Of a stretch of 64,000 bases of DNA, positions 63,405 through 64,000 are shown in pieces; the first letter of the stretch is position 1; every line of letters starts with the position of its first letter. The translations under genes were made by a program, and so were the position numbers. Below the pieces are notes generated by a model, which ran no database searches, was not told the origin of the DNA, and saw nothing but the letters and a program-made list of their open reading frames with translations. The DNA lies in the NCBI RefSeq assembly GCF_005404815.1, contig NZ_BJDF01000010.1, forward strand, positions 1 through 64,000. Reading direction: 5' to 3'. The DNA is from Companilactobacillus huachuanensis. GTDB lineage: Bacteria; Bacillota; Bacilli; Lactobacillales; Lactobacillaceae.

Positions 63405-64000
63405 TTAGAAGAATAATTCTTTACATGCATTTGAAATGGCGATCTTAACGTGTTCGAAAGTTAGGCCACCTTGAATATAAATAGTATATGGTGCTCGCAT
63501 TGGTCCGTCACAAGAGAACTCAATACTTGCTCCCGAAACGAATGTTCCGGCTGCCATAACAACTTTATCCTCGTACCCAGACATTTCACTAGGAATTGGT
63601 GAAACATCGGAATCAATTGGTGAGAATTGTTGAACCATTTTAGCAAATTGAACCATCTTATCTGGATCGCCAAATTCAATTGTTTGAATCAAATCTGTTC
63701 GGTCATCATCCCACTTAGGTGAAACATTCAAACCAAGTTTTTCAAAGATAGCTGCCTCAAAAATTGCTCCTTTAATGGCATTCCCTGTCACTCTTGGAGC
63801 TAGGAAAAAGCCTTGGAACATTTCTGATTGACGATCAATTGTCGCACCTTCAGAAGCACCAATACCAGGCGCTGTTAATCGATAGCTTGCCAATTCAACT
63901 AAATCCTTCTTACCAACAATATAACCACCAACTTTGGCTAAGCCACCACCAGCATTCTTGATCAATGATCCAGCCATCAGATCAGCTCCAACTTCAGTCG
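63405..64000 (-). CDS. YnbB-like PLP-dependent enzyme (methionine gamma-lyase family), partial
   Basis: At least 198 residues are in the window; the 5' end is beyond 64000. The lysine of GSLIKNAGGGLA near the start is the PLP site of the YnbB/aluminium-resistance family, which belongs to the cystathionine beta-lyase-type fold. FLAPRVTGNAIKGA and MRAPYTIYIQGGLTF are further conserved blocks. Substrate is unknown; in lactic acid bacteria it is usually near glnR-glnA, which may lie beyond the window. Confidence 0.88.
   Translation of the reverse strand, partial: TEVGADLMAGSLIKNAGGGLAKVGGYIVGKKDLVELASYRLTAPGIGASEGATIDRQSEMFQGFFLAPRVTGNAIKGAIFEAAIFEKLGLNVSPKWDDDRTDLIQTIEFGDPDKMVQFAKMVQQFSPIDSDVSPIPSEMSGYEDKVVMAAGTFVSGASIEFSCDGPMRAPYTIYIQGGLTFEHVKIAISNACKELFF

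Overview
The window is low-GC Firmicutes chromosome. The ribosomal-protein, SRP, cell-division and DNA-repair gene order (rplS-trmD-rimM-rpsP, ffh-ylxM-ftsY-smc-rnc-acpP-plsX-recG, gmk-rpoZ-priA-fmt-rsmB-stp-pknB-rsgA-rpe-thiN, rplU-prp-rpmA, efp-asp23-nusB-folD-xseA-xseB-ispA-tlyA-recN) is that of Lactobacillaceae. The L27 N-terminal extension with its Prp protease, a two-promoter-element LexA box of Bacillus type and a T-box leader agree with this. A Companilactobacillus-like species is my best guess, not proven.

Layout. 1-7113: accessory left part with the tail of an IS630 transposase, a PucR-type regulator, an FMN-binding small protein, a TetR gene followed by oleate hydratase, and a TetR-FtsX permease-ABC ATPase operon with two perfect operators. 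7126-11750: an island of a truncated YcaO gene, an ABC-2 exporter and an IS66 element with a nonsense-mutated tnpC, bracketed by a 32-bp inverted repeat. 11802-28175: a minus-strand core block (translation, SRP, Smc, RNase III, fatty-acid and phospholipid genes, RecG, FakA, Asp23). 28373-30734: rpmB, then two unrecognised genes (a beta-helix-like protein and a possible uracil-DNA-glycosylase-fold protein). 30867-35377: sulfur amino-acid and AI-2 genes (cystathionine lyase/synthase, SDR, luxS, metQ) with a T-box leader. 35526-46701: the thiN to gmk block. 46820-47202: an SOS-box-controlled gene for a small Sm/Hfq-like protein. 47194-57229: the recN to rplU block. 57750-64000: accessory genes (esterase, DJ-1/PfpI protein, CDF transporter, small peptides, two identical tRNA-Arg genes), ending in a partial YnbB-like PLP enzyme.

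The most unusual feature is a repeat family scattered between genes. About 185-bp units fold into a cloverleaf: a long closing helix whose sequence differs from copy to copy while pairing is kept, plus three hairpins, two with constant mismatches (T.T in one, A.G in another). Units occur singly inside a short transposable element with inverted ends (CTGAAGGTTGAAAG) and 8-bp target duplications, or in head-to-head pairs. Internally deleted derivatives are also present. I do not recognise this family.
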